From Acinetobacter guillouiae CIP 63.46 (lineage in GTDB: Bacteria > Pseudomonadota > Gammaproteobacteria > Pseudomonadales > Moraxellaceae), in the NCBI RefSeq assembly GCF_000368145.1, contig NZ_KB849286.1:186001-250000 (forward strand): a DNA stretch of 64,000 nucleotides, given 5' to 3'. Position numbers and translations under genes: made by a program. The notes under the pieces are model-generated. The model was not told the DNA's origin, did not search any database, and saw only the letters and a program-made list of their open reading frames with translations. This document shows positions 44,147 through 53,163 of this stretch, one piece after another (position 1 is the first letter of the stretch; each line of letters opens with the position of its first letter).

Positions 44147-44200
44147 AACAAAAGTTTTGCGGAAATCAACTTTAACCTTGTACCTTGCAAAACTTTTGTT
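44147..44200. terminator. Shared terminator between the AraC and YeiH genes
   Basis: Perfect 14-bp inverted repeat AACAAAAGTTTTGC / GCAAAACTTTTGTT with a 26-nt loop, located between two convergent stop codons. Confidence 0.75.
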
Positions 44201-44214
44201 AAATCAAAGCTCGA

Positions 44215-45225
44215 CTAAAATAACCAATGCATCAGGCTGAGTACCAACAATACCAGAAAAACGCTTTCTCCAATCATCAGCAGGATCGGTTTAATACCCA
44301 CCGTTGCTAACTCTTTTAATTGTGTTTTCATTCCTAGCGCACTAATCGAAATAATCAGACACCAACGAGATAATTCATTCATTCCTGTTTGAACAACTGT
44401 AGGTACCCATCCAGTACTATTTATACAGGCAAGAATTAAAAATCCTACTGCAAACCAAGGCAATAATGGCGGTCTTTTGCCCGTAGAGGGTACGCCTTGC
44501 ATACGGGTAATCATGGCTGCACAGATGATCACAGGTAAAAGCATGGCAACTCGCATCAATTTCACCACTGTTGCAGTATCGCCAGTTTCTGTAGACATAC
44601 TATAACCTGCCCCCACCACTTGGGCGACATCATGGATGGTTGCACCTAAAAAAATCCCTGCATGTTGTGGTGTCAATTCCAACCATTGCGCAATCATGGG
44701 ATAAACAATCATTGCTAAAGTTGAAAGTGCCGATACTCCAATGACGGTGAATAAGGTTGCTTTTTCTTTTTGTGGATGACTGGGTAAAGCTGCAGACAAG
44801 GCCAATGCTGCGGAAGCTCCACAGATCGCTGTCGCGCCACCAGTCAGCATACCGAAAAATTTATTAAACCCGAGCACTTTTGCTGCGATGACTGAAGCAA
44901 GAATGGTAATGACGACCAATGAAATGACCAAAACAATGGGCTGCCAACCTAGCGCAGTCATTTGCTCAAGGGTAATGCGCATTCCGAGTAAGGCGATCCC
45001 AAAACGCAGTACTTCTCGCGCAGTAAATTCGATACCCGCTTTACACTTTCCTTCTGTTGCAAGAAAGTTCACACCCATCCCGAGCAATAAAGCGAATAAC
45101 ATTACTGGTGCACCATAATGCTCAGATAAAAAGCAGGCCGCAGCGGCAACCACAGTACTAACAATAAATCCGGGCATAAGCGCACTTAGCCGTGGCTGCC
45201 AAGCCATAGAATCTAATTTACTCAT
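44215..45225 (-). CDS. YeiH/UPF0324-family putative sulfate/sulfite exporter
   Basis: 336-residue polytopic inner-membrane protein of the YeiH family (putative sulfate exporters). Typical sequence: EHYGAPVMLFALLLGMGVNFLA, FTAREVLRFGIALLGMRITLEQM, LTGGATAICGASAALALSAALP, GIFLGATIHDVAQVVGAGYSMS and WCLIISISALGMKTQLKELATVG. It is the last gene of a seven-gene operon and overlaps the Rieske gene by 8 bp. Family members have been linked to sulfonate breakdown, where sulfite or sulfate must be exported. That would fit a sulfur-containing substrate attacked by the TauD-type enzyme, but this remains inference. Confidence 0.85.
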   Translation of the reverse strand: MSKLDSMAWQPRLSALMPGFIVSTVVAAAACFLSEHYGAPVMLFALLLGMGVNFLATEGKCKAGIEFTAREVLRFGIALLGMRITLEQMTALGWQPIVLVISLVVITILASVIAAKVLGFNKFFGMLTGGATAICGASAALALSAALPSHPQKEKATLFTVIGVSALSTLAMIVYPMIAQWLELTPQHAGIFLGATIHDVAQVVGAGYSMSTETGDTATVVKLMRVAMLLPVIICAAMITRMQGVPSTGKRPPLLPWFAVGFLILACINSTGWVPTVVQTGMNELSRWCLIISISALGMKTQLKELATVGIKPILLMIGESVFLVLLVLSLMHWLF

Positions 45226-45547
45226 CTAGTGCTACTCCACAATCCAAACCAATAAAAACATTTTCTCCAATCACTTCTACTGGGTATGATTGAACTTGTA
45301 GCTGTGTTGAATTGAGTAAATAACCATTTGACAAGTCAAAACGTAAACCATGTGCACAACATTGAATTACCTTGCCTTCTAATTTCCCATTGAGTAATGA
45401 GGCACCCTGATGCGGGCAACTGTCATTAATCGCATAAAATTGTTCAGCAATATTAAATAAAATTAGAGATCGGTCACCGATCATCAAAAAGGATCGATTG
45501 CCTAAAGTTGGGATTTTTTCTTGAGGAACTTGAAAACGCAAGCTCAT
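45218..45547 (-). CDS. Small Rieske [2Fe-2S] protein
   Basis: 109 residues forming a stand-alone Rieske domain. The cluster ligands are Cys44-x-His46 (DSCPHQGASL) and Cys63-x-x-His66 (IQCCAHGLRFDLSNG). It resembles bacterial Rieske ferredoxins of the NirD/BphF type and would pass electrons to an oxygenase or reductase. It overlaps the DsbA-like gene by 4 bp and the YeiH gene by 8 bp, so it is tightly coupled. No Rieske oxygenase alpha subunit or ferredoxin reductase lies nearby; its electron partner is unknown. Confidence 0.88.
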   Translation of the reverse strand: MSLRFQVPQEKIPTLGNRSFLMIGDRSLILFNIAEQFYAINDSCPHQGASLLNGKLEGKVIQCCAHGLRFDLSNGYLLNSTQLQVQSYPVEVIGENVFIGLDCGVALDE

Positions 45548-46197
45548 ACCATTTGTCCTTGTGTTTGAAGCGTTTCCAGCATTGCTTGATAAAGTGCACT
45601 TGCAGGTTGCGCTCCTGCCATTGCAAAACTTCCATCAAAAACAAAATATGGTACCCCTTTACCCCCTGTATCTGCTGAGATAAAAGGAACGAATGGTTTT
45701 GCTAAAATACCTTCAACCACCTCATCCGCAAAACCGCAATACATGGCTATTTTCTGCAATGTTGCTAACTCGCCTATATTTTCCGAATGATGAAAATAGG
45801 CTGTGAATAGCGCATCTAAAAATCGCTCACTTTGATCTGAATGATATACTTTTGAAATATTTGCAAAAAAATGATGTGCCATAGCTGTGTTTGGCATACG
45901 ACGAATCCGATCAAAATCAATATCGACATTGACCGCTTTCGCGGCTTGACGAACTTGAGTTTGACGCATTCGAACGGCTGTTGAACTGCCTAGTCGTTGT
46001 AAATAAAAGGCATCAAAAGGAACACCCACCAGTGGAATATGGGGTAAAAGCTGTACACCACGCCACTGGATATTGACCACAACATCTGGATCACTTTGTT
46101 TTAATTTTTGAATCGCAGTCTGTAAATGACGTTTTCCAATCAAACACCAAGGACAGATAAAATCAAAAAAAACTTCAATATTCATTTTACGCGTCAT
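45544..46197 (-). CDS. DsbA-family (FrnE-like) oxidoreductase
   Basis: 217 residues with the thioredoxin-fold core and an all-alpha insertion, cytoplasmic (no signal peptide). The active site Cys15-Pro-Trp-Cys18 (FFDFICPWCLIG) is intact. Other family motifs are WRGVQLLPHIP, ANISKVYHSDQSERFLDALFTAYF and TGGKGVPYFVFDGSFAMAGAQPA. Relatives include FrnE disulfide isomerases and 2-hydroxychromene-2-carboxylate isomerases, so it may catalyse a thiol-dependent step of the pathway rather than general protein folding. Its ATG overlaps the upstream MFS stop codon (TAATG), indicating coupled translation. Confidence 0.87.
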   Translation of the reverse strand: MTRKMNIEVFFDFICPWCLIGKRHLQTAIQKLKQSDPDVVVNIQWRGVQLLPHIPLVGVPFDAFYLQRLGSSTAVRMRQTQVRQAAKAVNVDIDFDRIRRMPNTAMAHHFFANISKVYHSDQSERFLDALFTAYFHHSENIGELATLQKIAMYCGFADEVVEGILAKPFVPFISADTGGKGVPYFVFDGSFAMAGAQPASALYQAMLETLQTQGQMV

Positions 46198-47540
46198 TAC
46201 TGATTACCCATATTGCATGACTGTGCTTGTACTGTTTGACCTTGTCGTGCTGCTTGTGCATTAAATTTTTTAATATCATGGCCATAATGGCGTTTTGCAT
46301 AGAAGAATACGGCAGCAGCCACAATGCTCATCAGAGGCATCAATTGAAAAGCATGGTGTAAACCAATCACGTCAGATAGCTTTCCAATTACTAAAGGTCC
46401 TAAAGCCAAGCCGAGAAAATTATTTGCCAAAGTTAATGTTGCAAATGCTGTGCTATGTACAGAATGATGTGTTAGGTTGGCAACCATTGCGCTGGATGGT
46501 CCATTGGTACCCAATGCGATAAACATCCCAATACAAATCATGATCAATTGAGCATTTCCGACAGACATGGCAAAAGCAATGGATAACAACACACAACCGA
46601 TCAAACAAAATGCAATCGCTAAACTGACTTTTCGGTCTGGTCGATCTCGTCCTAAACGATCACATAACATCCCACATAAAATCGTGCCAACTGCACTACT
46701 GAGTACAACCATTGCCGCGACCAGCCCCGCTTTATCTGTCCCCAATCCGTAATATCGATTGAGATAACTGGGAAGCCAAACGATGACCGTGCCACCCACA
46801 AACAATTGCAAGCCACTGCCAATATAAGTGGCGATCACAGACCGACTTGAATAAATTGATCGTAAAGGACTTCTCGACTTCTCCTGTTTCTGTTGGGTCT
46901 TAATTTTGCCTTGAACGGTTCCTATCTTGTTTTCTTTAACCACAATAGGATATAAAAATGCCAGAATCAGCCCAAAGACTGCCATTCCACCAAATGCCCA
47001 ACGCCAGCCAAAATGTTCAGCCATTACACCGCCTAAAGCCATGCCTAAGAATGAGCCAAACACACCACCTGCCATAAAAGCACTTGCTAAAGTTGCACGC
47101 ATATCACGAGGAAAAACCGATACAACAACAGCAATCCCGACACTGCCATAGGCAGCTTCGCCAACACCCACCATAAATCGGGCAATAAACATATGTTGAT
47201 AACTTTCAGCAATTGCACAGCCTAAGGTTGCCATACTCCATAACACGGCCATCAAAGTTAAGCTTTTTACTTTGCCAAAACGATCTGCCAAGATCGACAA
47301 AGGTAAGGTTAATAAACCCACCATCAAGGCCACAATTCCACTTAATAATCCAAGTTGGCTGTCTGTCAAAGCCCATTCACTTTTGATCAGTGGGAATACT
47401 GCATTTAAGACTTGCCGTGACATATAGTCAGAAATCAACAAACCAAATGTCAGTGCAAAAACCAACCATGCATATTTACGTGGAATGCCAACCGAAGTAT
47501 CTACACCGTCCGCAGGACTTGAATATTGATGCGCATCCAT
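46197..47540 (-). CDS. MFS transporter (aromatic/organic acid carrier type)
   Basis: 447-residue, 12-helix major facilitator with AAGGAG before the ATG. Motif A is visible as LPLSILADRFGKVKSL, with a matching later copy in CGMLCDRLGRDRPDRK. GVGEAAYGSVGIAVVVSVFPRDMRATLASAFMAGG and SYLNRYYGLGTDKAGLVAAMVVL are typical of anion/organic acid symporters. It lies mid-operon between BKACE and the DsbA-like gene, so it is probably the uptake system for the pathway substrate. Together with OmpW and DUF1302 barrels it would complete an outer-to-inner-membrane import route. Confidence 0.87.
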   Translation of the reverse strand: MDAHQYSSPADGVDTSVGIPRKYAWLVFALTFGLLISDYMSRQVLNAVFPLIKSEWALTDSQLGLLSGIVALMVGLLTLPLSILADRFGKVKSLTLMAVLWSMATLGCAIAESYQHMFIARFMVGVGEAAYGSVGIAVVVSVFPRDMRATLASAFMAGGVFGSFLGMALGGVMAEHFGWRWAFGGMAVFGLILAFLYPIVVKENKIGTVQGKIKTQQKQEKSRSPLRSIYSSRSVIATYIGSGLQLFVGGTVIVWLPSYLNRYYGLGTDKAGLVAAMVVLSSAVGTILCGMLCDRLGRDRPDRKVSLAIAFCLIGCVLLSIAFAMSVGNAQLIMICIGMFIALGTNGPSSAMVANLTHHSVHSTAFATLTLANNFLGLALGPLVIGKLSDVIGLHHAFQLMPLMSIVAAAVFFYAKRHYGHDIKKFNAQAARQGQTVQAQSCNMGNQ

Positions 47541-47656
47541 ACGTTCTCCTTGTGTTTTTATAATTTCTCATTCATTTTTGATGACTACGCGACTTCACAG
47601 TAACGTAATCATCTTTTTCTCACTGTTTGAATCAAAAATCCTTTTGGCTCAAATCA

Positions 47657-48709
47657 TTATTTACGCTGTGGAACACCCTTTTGACCTGCTTTACGATTGG
47701 GCGCCATACCATTTTCCAACAAAGTTTCTTCAATCGTGTCGTATTGCACGCCAATACGATAAATTTCACGTGCTTCTTTACCTGATGCAACTTCACGACC
47801 TAATTCATGGGCAATACGCACGGTCTGTTGAATCTGCTGTACTGAAGAAAAACGCTGACCTTGATGATCAATAATGGTGTCTTCATTTCCGACGCGTGCA
47901 TGTAAGCCCATCGCCATTGACATGGTGTTAAACGGCAAAACATTTTTAAGTAAAGACTCTGAAGTTAAAGTACAACCATCAGGTACGCGATGAATAAAGT
48001 TAAAGAAGTTAAAAGGATTTGGCCCATCAAATCCACCACCAATTCCAATCCAGGTTAGATTCAACGGACCTTTATACAGCCCTTTACGCACCATACGTTC
48101 CAGCGTTTCTAAACCATGCATCCCAGTTAATTGGAAATGCGGTTGAATGCCATTTTCAGTTAAACGCTTTAAATGCTCTGCAACCCAAGCTGGACCTGCG
48201 GGTACTGTCATTTCTGCATATGCTGCCTGAATTGCTGGATGTGCCAAAGAAGTGCCTTCTAAATATTCAGGATAGAGCAACTCCATAATATTCATTTGAG
48301 TGGTATTGATCGCCACGGTTACTTGGTCTGGTTTTGGCATTAATTCGGCCAACATATGACGCGTATCATCGCTTAACCAAATTGCAGCTTCACCTTCACT
48401 TTCTGGGGCAAAAGAAATTGATCCACCCACTTGAATGATCATATCAGGCACCGCTTCACGCACACCTGCAATGAGTTCATTAAACTTAGACAGACGTTTC
48501 GAACCTTTCCCATCCAGCTCTCGAACGTGCAAATGGAGGACTGAAGCACCTGCTTCATAGCACTCTACCGCTTTTTGAATTTGTTCTTGCATGGTCACCG
48601 GAATATCTTCAGGAAAATCCTCAGGCATCCATTCAGGCCCATAAGGCGCTACCGTAATCACCACTTTGTCCATGTTTTCAGGGTGCAATGAGTCATCAAA
48701 GAATTGCAT
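47657..48709 (-). CDS. BKACE (DUF849) beta-keto acid cleavage enzyme
   Basis: 350 residues from the ATG at 48709, chosen because GGAG lies 6 nt upstream. It belongs to the beta-keto acid cleavage enzyme family, Zn-dependent TIM-barrels that condense a beta-keto acid with acetyl-CoA to give acetoacetate and a new acyl-CoA. Landmarks are KVVITVAPYGPEW, the metal-binding SVLHLHVRELDGKGSKR, IIQVGGSISF, PHFQLTGMHGLETLERMV and GLHARVGNEDTIIDHQG. It is the third gene of the operon after the oxidoreductase and TauD-type genes. The presence of BKACE implies that the pathway passes through a beta-keto acid. Confidence 0.9.
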   Translation of the reverse strand: MQFFDDSLHPENMDKVVITVAPYGPEWMPEDFPEDIPVTMQEQIQKAVECYEAGASVLHLHVRELDGKGSKRLSKFNELIAGVREAVPDMIIQVGGSISFAPESEGEAAIWLSDDTRHMLAELMPKPDQVTVAINTTQMNIMELLYPEYLEGTSLAHPAIQAAYAEMTVPAGPAWVAEHLKRLTENGIQPHFQLTGMHGLETLERMVRKGLYKGPLNLTWIGIGGGFDGPNPFNFFNFIHRVPDGCTLTSESLLKNVLPFNTMSMAMGLHARVGNEDTIIDHQGQRFSSVQQIQQTVRIAHELGREVASGKEAREIYRIGVQYDTIEETLLENGMAPNRKAGQKGVPQRK

Positions 48710-48767
48710 AAACATCTCCATATGTATTTTAAAATTAGGGTTTGGATAAAATCGTTAACTGCTCAGC

Positions 48768-49616
48768 TTAGTAAGTTGCATCACCAATAATGCCTGCCCG
48801 TTCCATTTTTCGATGACATGGTGGATAGTCCATTACGGCATAATGTTGTGTACTGCGGTTGTCCCAAATTGCGATACTATTCGGCTTCCAACTCCAACGA
48901 ACTTGGTACTCAGGAATATAGGCTTGGGTAATTAAATAACGCAGTAAATCGGTTGCACCAGGGTTGGCATCTTGTCCAAAACGGACGTGTTCTTTGGTAT
49001 GGTAATTACTAAAATGAGTGGTAAATGCGTTGACATAAAGAATCTTCTCACCCGTTTCAGGATGCGTACGTACCACAGGATGTTCTGCATCGGGGAACTG
49101 TTCTTTTAATGCCAAACGCTTTTCAATCGGCATCATTGCGCCAAAACTGGCTTCAATACTGTGATAGGCGCGTAAATTTGCAATTTTTGTTTTGATTTCT
49201 ATGGGTAAATTTTCATAGGCCATCACCATATTGGTCCACATGGTATCTCCACCCACTGTCGGACATTCAATACAACGTAGTACACAACCCATTGGCGGAA
49301 CTTTGCGCCAGCTTGCATCGCTATGCCAAGCATTTTCATAACGATCAATTGGACTCTCTGGGCTTTTATAAATTTGTACCAGTCCAGGATGCTCTGGATG
49401 ACTTCCGACAGCAGGATGACTTTCTAGTTGTCCAAAGCGCTCAGCAAATGCCACATGTTCTGCTCGGCTTAGGTTTTGATCTCTTAAAAATAAAACCCGA
49501 TGCTTTAATAAATTCTGACGAATTTCAGTAAATAGCCCATCATCGTCAATGGCATCTGCCAGATTGACCCCCAACAATTCTGCACCGATATTGCAACTTA
49601 ATTGTTCAACTTGCAT
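48768..49616 (-). CDS. TauD/TfdA-family Fe(II)/2-oxoglutarate dioxygenase
   Basis: 282 residues from the ATG at 49616, preceded by AAGGGATATCTT. Ligands are His98-x-Asp100 (NAWHSDASWR) and His258 (STQHYAVMDY), with Arg273 (KMERAGI) for 2-oxoglutarate. GDTMWTNMVMAYENLP and HPETGEKILYVN are also typical. Family members release sulfite from taurine, cleave aryloxyacetates, or hydroxylate small acids and betaines. It is the second gene of the operon, and the YeiH gene at the end may export sulfite, so a C-S bond cleaving role is one reasonable reading. The exact substrate cannot be inferred. Confidence 0.9.
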   Translation of the reverse strand: MQVEQLSCNIGAELLGVNLADAIDDDGLFTEIRQNLLKHRVLFLRDQNLSRAEHVAFAERFGQLESHPAVGSHPEHPGLVQIYKSPESPIDRYENAWHSDASWRKVPPMGCVLRCIECPTVGGDTMWTNMVMAYENLPIEIKTKIANLRAYHSIEASFGAMMPIEKRLALKEQFPDAEHPVVRTHPETGEKILYVNAFTTHFSNYHTKEHVRFGQDANPGATDLLRYLITQAYIPEYQVRWSWKPNSIAIWDNRSTQHYAVMDYPPCHRKMERAGIIGDATY

Positions 49617-49627
49617 AAGATATCCCT

Positions 49628-50614
49628 TCAAATGACAAAAATTGATGATCCTGTGGTTTTACGTGCTTCTAGATCACGGTGAGCTTGAACTGCATCCTTG
49701 AGTTCATAGCGTTGATTGATTTCAATTTTGATGCATCCATGTCGGACGTGGTCAAATAGTTCATTGGCAAGTTCTTGTTTTTCTATAGGATCAGCAATGA
49801 AATCTGCCAGTGCTGGACGAGTCATATATAGAGAGCCTTTCATTGCCAACAAGACGGGGTTAAATTCTGGAATTGCACCAGAAGCAGTCCCCACACAAAC
49901 CAATAAACCACGGCGTTTTAATGAATCAAGCGATGCCATAAAAGTATCTTTACCGACACTATCAAAGACCACATTCACACCGACCCCATCGGTTAATTCT
50001 CGTACTCGTTCTGCAACATTTTCATAACTATAATTAATGACGTGGTCACAGCCATGTGCACGGGCAATTTGTGCTTTTTCTTCTGAAGAGGTTGTACCAA
50101 TCACAGTTAAACCGAGTAACTTTGCCCATTGAGAAACAATCAAGCCCACACCACCAGCGGCAGCATGTAATAAAATGGTGTCCCCTTTTTTAAAGTCATA
50201 AATACGACGCATTAAATAAGCAGAGGTTAAACCCCGCATGGTCATTGCTGCGGCTGTTTCACAAGAAATTTCTTCAGGTAGTTTGATTAATACATCAGCT
50301 GAGATTAAACGTGCAGTGCTATAAGCACCTAACGTATTTAAAAAACCGGTATAAGTGACTCGATCACCCAATTGAATGTGAGCTACACCCTCACCTACGG
50401 CTTCGACTACACCAGACGCTTCTACGCCCATCCCGTTTGGCAGTGGAATCTTATATGTGCCGTCACGAAAATAAGTGTCAGCATAATTTAATCCAACTGC
50501 CACATGACGCAGACGCACTTGCCCTGCTGCTGGTTCACCAACATCGATGTCTTCATATTGCAGAACATCTGGTGTTCCTGTTTCATAAAACCGTATTGCT
50601 TTATTCAATGCCAT
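49628..50614 (-). CDS. Quinone oxidoreductase-like zinc-independent MDR enzyme
   Basis: 328 residues; the ATG at 50614 follows AGGGAA closely, and an ATG at 50626 is an alternative. It has the medium-chain reductase fold of Qor/CryZ: GQVRLRHVAVGLNYADTYFRDG, GMGVEASGVVEAVGEG, and the NADPH motif LLHAAAGGVGLIVSQWAKLLG. No structural zinc cysteines are visible. It is the first gene of the seven-gene operon and so directly follows the AraC-type operator. It may reduce an enone intermediate or a quinone. The TauD gene starts 11 bp after its stop codon. Confidence 0.9.
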   Translation of the reverse strand: MALNKAIRFYETGTPDVLQYEDIDVGEPAAGQVRLRHVAVGLNYADTYFRDGTYKIPLPNGMGVEASGVVEAVGEGVAHIQLGDRVTYTGFLNTLGAYSTARLISADVLIKLPEEISCETAAAMTMRGLTSAYLMRRIYDFKKGDTILLHAAAGGVGLIVSQWAKLLGLTVIGTTSSEEKAQIARAHGCDHVINYSYENVAERVRELTDGVGVNVVFDSVGKDTFMASLDSLKRRGLLVCVGTASGAIPEFNPVLLAMKGSLYMTRPALADFIADPIEKQELANELFDHVRHGCIKIEINQRYELKDAVQAHRDLEARKTTGSSIFVI

Positions 50615-50693
50615 TTCCCTATCCATGCCGTATTTTTATCAATATTTAAAAATCATGATTAAAACTACAACACAGCAGATGCAGCTCACTTTA

Positions 50694-50727
50694 CATAAGA
50701 CGACACTGACTTAGCATTTTACGACAC
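50694..50727. promoter_or_regulatory. AraC-type direct-repeat operator, site 2
   Basis: On the minus strand it reads GTGTCGTAAAATG - 8 bp - GTGTCGTCTTATG, matching site 1 (41307-41340) in repeat length, spacer and the KTGTCRT...ATG pattern. It lies 79 bp upstream of the first gene of the seven-gene operon, in the same orientation relative to the gene as site 1. Confidence 0.7.
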
Positions 50728-50834
50728 GCTTGTGGTTAAAATTGTAAGCTAGTTTAGTAAGGCACTGTTTTGAGTTATTTTAGGGATTTGAATAATTTTT
50801 ATAGTTTATCTTGAGTGGATTTTTTATCTAAACT

Positions 50835-52178
50835 TTAATGGTTTTCCTCAGCTACTTTTTTCATAAAATCAGTTAAAGGCATAGGACATCCCCATAGGTA
50901 GCCTTGAAATTCAGTACAACCATTTTCTTGAAAGCGATTAAAGTGCTCAATGGTCTCAATCCCCTCTGCTAAAACACGCAGGTTTAAATCAAGGCCAATT
51001 TTAACAATCCCATATACCAATTTATTACACCGCTCATCTTCTAAAGCCGCTTGCACAAAACTCTGATCAATTTTGATTTGGCTAATCGGCATTTTCTGCA
51101 AATAGCTTAATGATGAATAGCCAGTACCAAAATCATCTAAAGAAAGCTGAATGCCATTTTTATGTAGAAAACCCATTTTTTCTATAACACTTTCAATATT
51201 ATTTAACGCAACCCTTTCAGTTATTTCTAATATAAGTTGGGATGGAAACACTGCATTTTTCTGCACCATGGAAGTAACGATTTGCTCAAAATTCTCTTGC
51301 ATGAAATGATCAGCACTTATATTGACTGAAAGTGTAAGATCTTTTGTAGATTCATTTTTACGCCAGTCTTGTAATACTTTACTTGCCTGAATCAGTATCC
51401 AATCTCCAATTTTAGGCATTAACTCCAAAGTTTCCGCTACAGGAATAAAATCTTTCGCAGGGATATAGCCAAGTGTCGGGTGACACCAACGTAACAAAAT
51501 TTCAGCGCCTATAATTTTTTCAGAAGAATTTACTTGAGGTTGATAAAAGAGCTCAAACTGTTGTTTTGAAAGCGCTAAACGTAGATCCTGCACCAACTTG
51601 TTTTCAATTTGCAACTCCAATTGCATCACAAAAATTGAGATACAAATCATTAAAGTGGCAACGGATATTGCAATCCAACCACCATAAGCTCGAATGCTTT
51701 CAGCTAAAGGTATTGCTCCATCTAAAGTAAACGCACTCCCGCTAAAAAAGATAAAAGCGGCAATGGATAAGATAATTAAAATCAGTTGTAACGCATTGGG
51801 ATCTCTTCGATAATTCAAATATCCCAATATAGCTCCTGCTGGAAGAAATAAATGCGCAACTCTGGGGTGATCTATTGTAGCCACATCAAATATTAAGCAA
51901 AAAACCACAGGAAAAACAAAGAGGACAATTTGTGAAACCAATATGCCCGCTGAAATCCGCTGTATATAAATCAAAAATAAACTGAAGATAGACATTGCTG
52001 TAAAAAAAATATCAATACAAACAATGAACCACATCTCAGCAAAGCTAAAATATATTGTCCAAAATAGGCAAAATGCGATACAGATAACAATGTTTGCTTT
52101 AGCTGCAATCGTTATTTGTTGGTTTTTTATGGCGTTGAAATGTTTATTTTGGTTTTTTAAATAGGATAAAACGACCAT
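50835..52178 (-). CDS. Membrane-anchored EAL-domain c-di-GMP phosphodiesterase
   Basis: 447 residues from the ATG at 52178, with GGGGG 6 nt upstream. The first about 190 residues are hydrophobic, with six or seven membrane helices. The C-terminal EAL domain retains the residues needed for hydrolysis: the EIL-LRW signature, SVNISADHF, ILEITERV, LDDFGTGYSSLSYL, IKIDQSF and LAEGIETIEHF, ending QGYLWGCPMP. No GGDEF domain is present. It should lower c-di-GMP and so influence adhesion and biofilm, possibly including pili such as Csu. It is a single-gene unit with no obvious partner. Confidence 0.92.
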   Translation of the reverse strand: MVVLSYLKNQNKHFNAIKNQQITIAAKANIVICIAFCLFWTIYFSFAEMWFIVCIDIFFTAMSIFSLFLIYIQRISAGILVSQIVLFVFPVVFCLIFDVATIDHPRVAHLFLPAGAILGYLNYRRDPNALQLILIILSIAAFIFFSGSAFTLDGAIPLAESIRAYGGWIAISVATLMICISIFVMQLELQIENKLVQDLRLALSKQQFELFYQPQVNSSEKIIGAEILLRWCHPTLGYIPAKDFIPVAETLELMPKIGDWILIQASKVLQDWRKNESTKDLTLSVNISADHFMQENFEQIVTSMVQKNAVFPSQLILEITERVALNNIESVIEKMGFLHKNGIQLSLDDFGTGYSSLSYLQKMPISQIKIDQSFVQAALEDERCNKLVYGIVKIGLDLNLRVLAEGIETIEHFNRFQENGCTEFQGYLWGCPMPLTDFMKKVAEENH

Positions 52179-53163
52179 AAATACCCCCATTACAAATATT
52201 TATTGATCAAGTATCCGCATTGTTTTATACACAATTTCAGAATCACATCAATAAACACTAAGCTATTAAAAATACTTATAATTTATAAATATCTGACTTG
52301 TTAATATGCTTGATTAGCTTTTAAAAAACGAATGTCGTCTTCAATTTAGTCCCTTAAATAATTATCCATCTAGTAATCCATCCATTTATATTTTTTGACA
52401 TTTATAGCGCAAAAGTTTTCAAAATCAATGTTGCGAATAATATTAAAAATAGTCGTGAAGATAAAAAGTATTTTTTAATGAAATTGTATCAGCTCCTGCC
52501 TCCTACTAAACGAGTTGTACTCAACAGACCGTTTTAGTTGAAAATCCATTTCAGATACAAATGAAATATAACATGTTTTTTCACATGATATAGCACCAAC
52601 AGATGAGTAGATATAGTAAATATCTCCGCAAGCATTGTGTAGTTAAAACACCGCAATACTCATTTTACCCACTCAAATAAACAACCAAATTCACGTGAAA
52701 AAACATATTTTCTAAAATATTTCATAAACCCTACAAAACCCAATATAAAAACAATAAAAGTTTTACATCTGAATAATTTTTTGGAAAAGGATCTCACGGC
52801 TCGAAAGTAAAACTTACCTATTAAAAAACAAATACATCACCATTCCTTATTGCTCAAGCCATAAGTTATACAGACTTCATCAGCACTTTTTAGCCAAAAA
52901 CCTAAAAATCAAATTAAAATTAACGTATTAAAATACTTATAATTTAACCAAATTGTTCGAACAAATATTTAAGAATTTCTTTAATATTCAGAAAAATTTA
53001 TCATTTGTAAAGCTGATATAGAGTTTCTTTCATAATCTGTTGTCATTTGGTCTTTATTAAAGTTTACGGACGCATTCTCATCTAACTTAGGCAAGTTTGT
53101 GTACAGCATGAAATAGGCTGTATCCAAATGCATATCAAACTTATAAATTTGCCGAGAATATTT
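52179..53163. other. Long AT-rich spacer before the SulP-carbonic anhydrase gene
   Basis: About 985 bp without a convincing gene. A 50-62 codon minus-strand frame at 52981-53169 lacks a ribosome-binding site and overlaps the downstream gene. The region should hold promoters of the two divergent genes. Nothing resembling a riboswitch, RNA gene or repeat was recognised. Confidence 0.4.
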
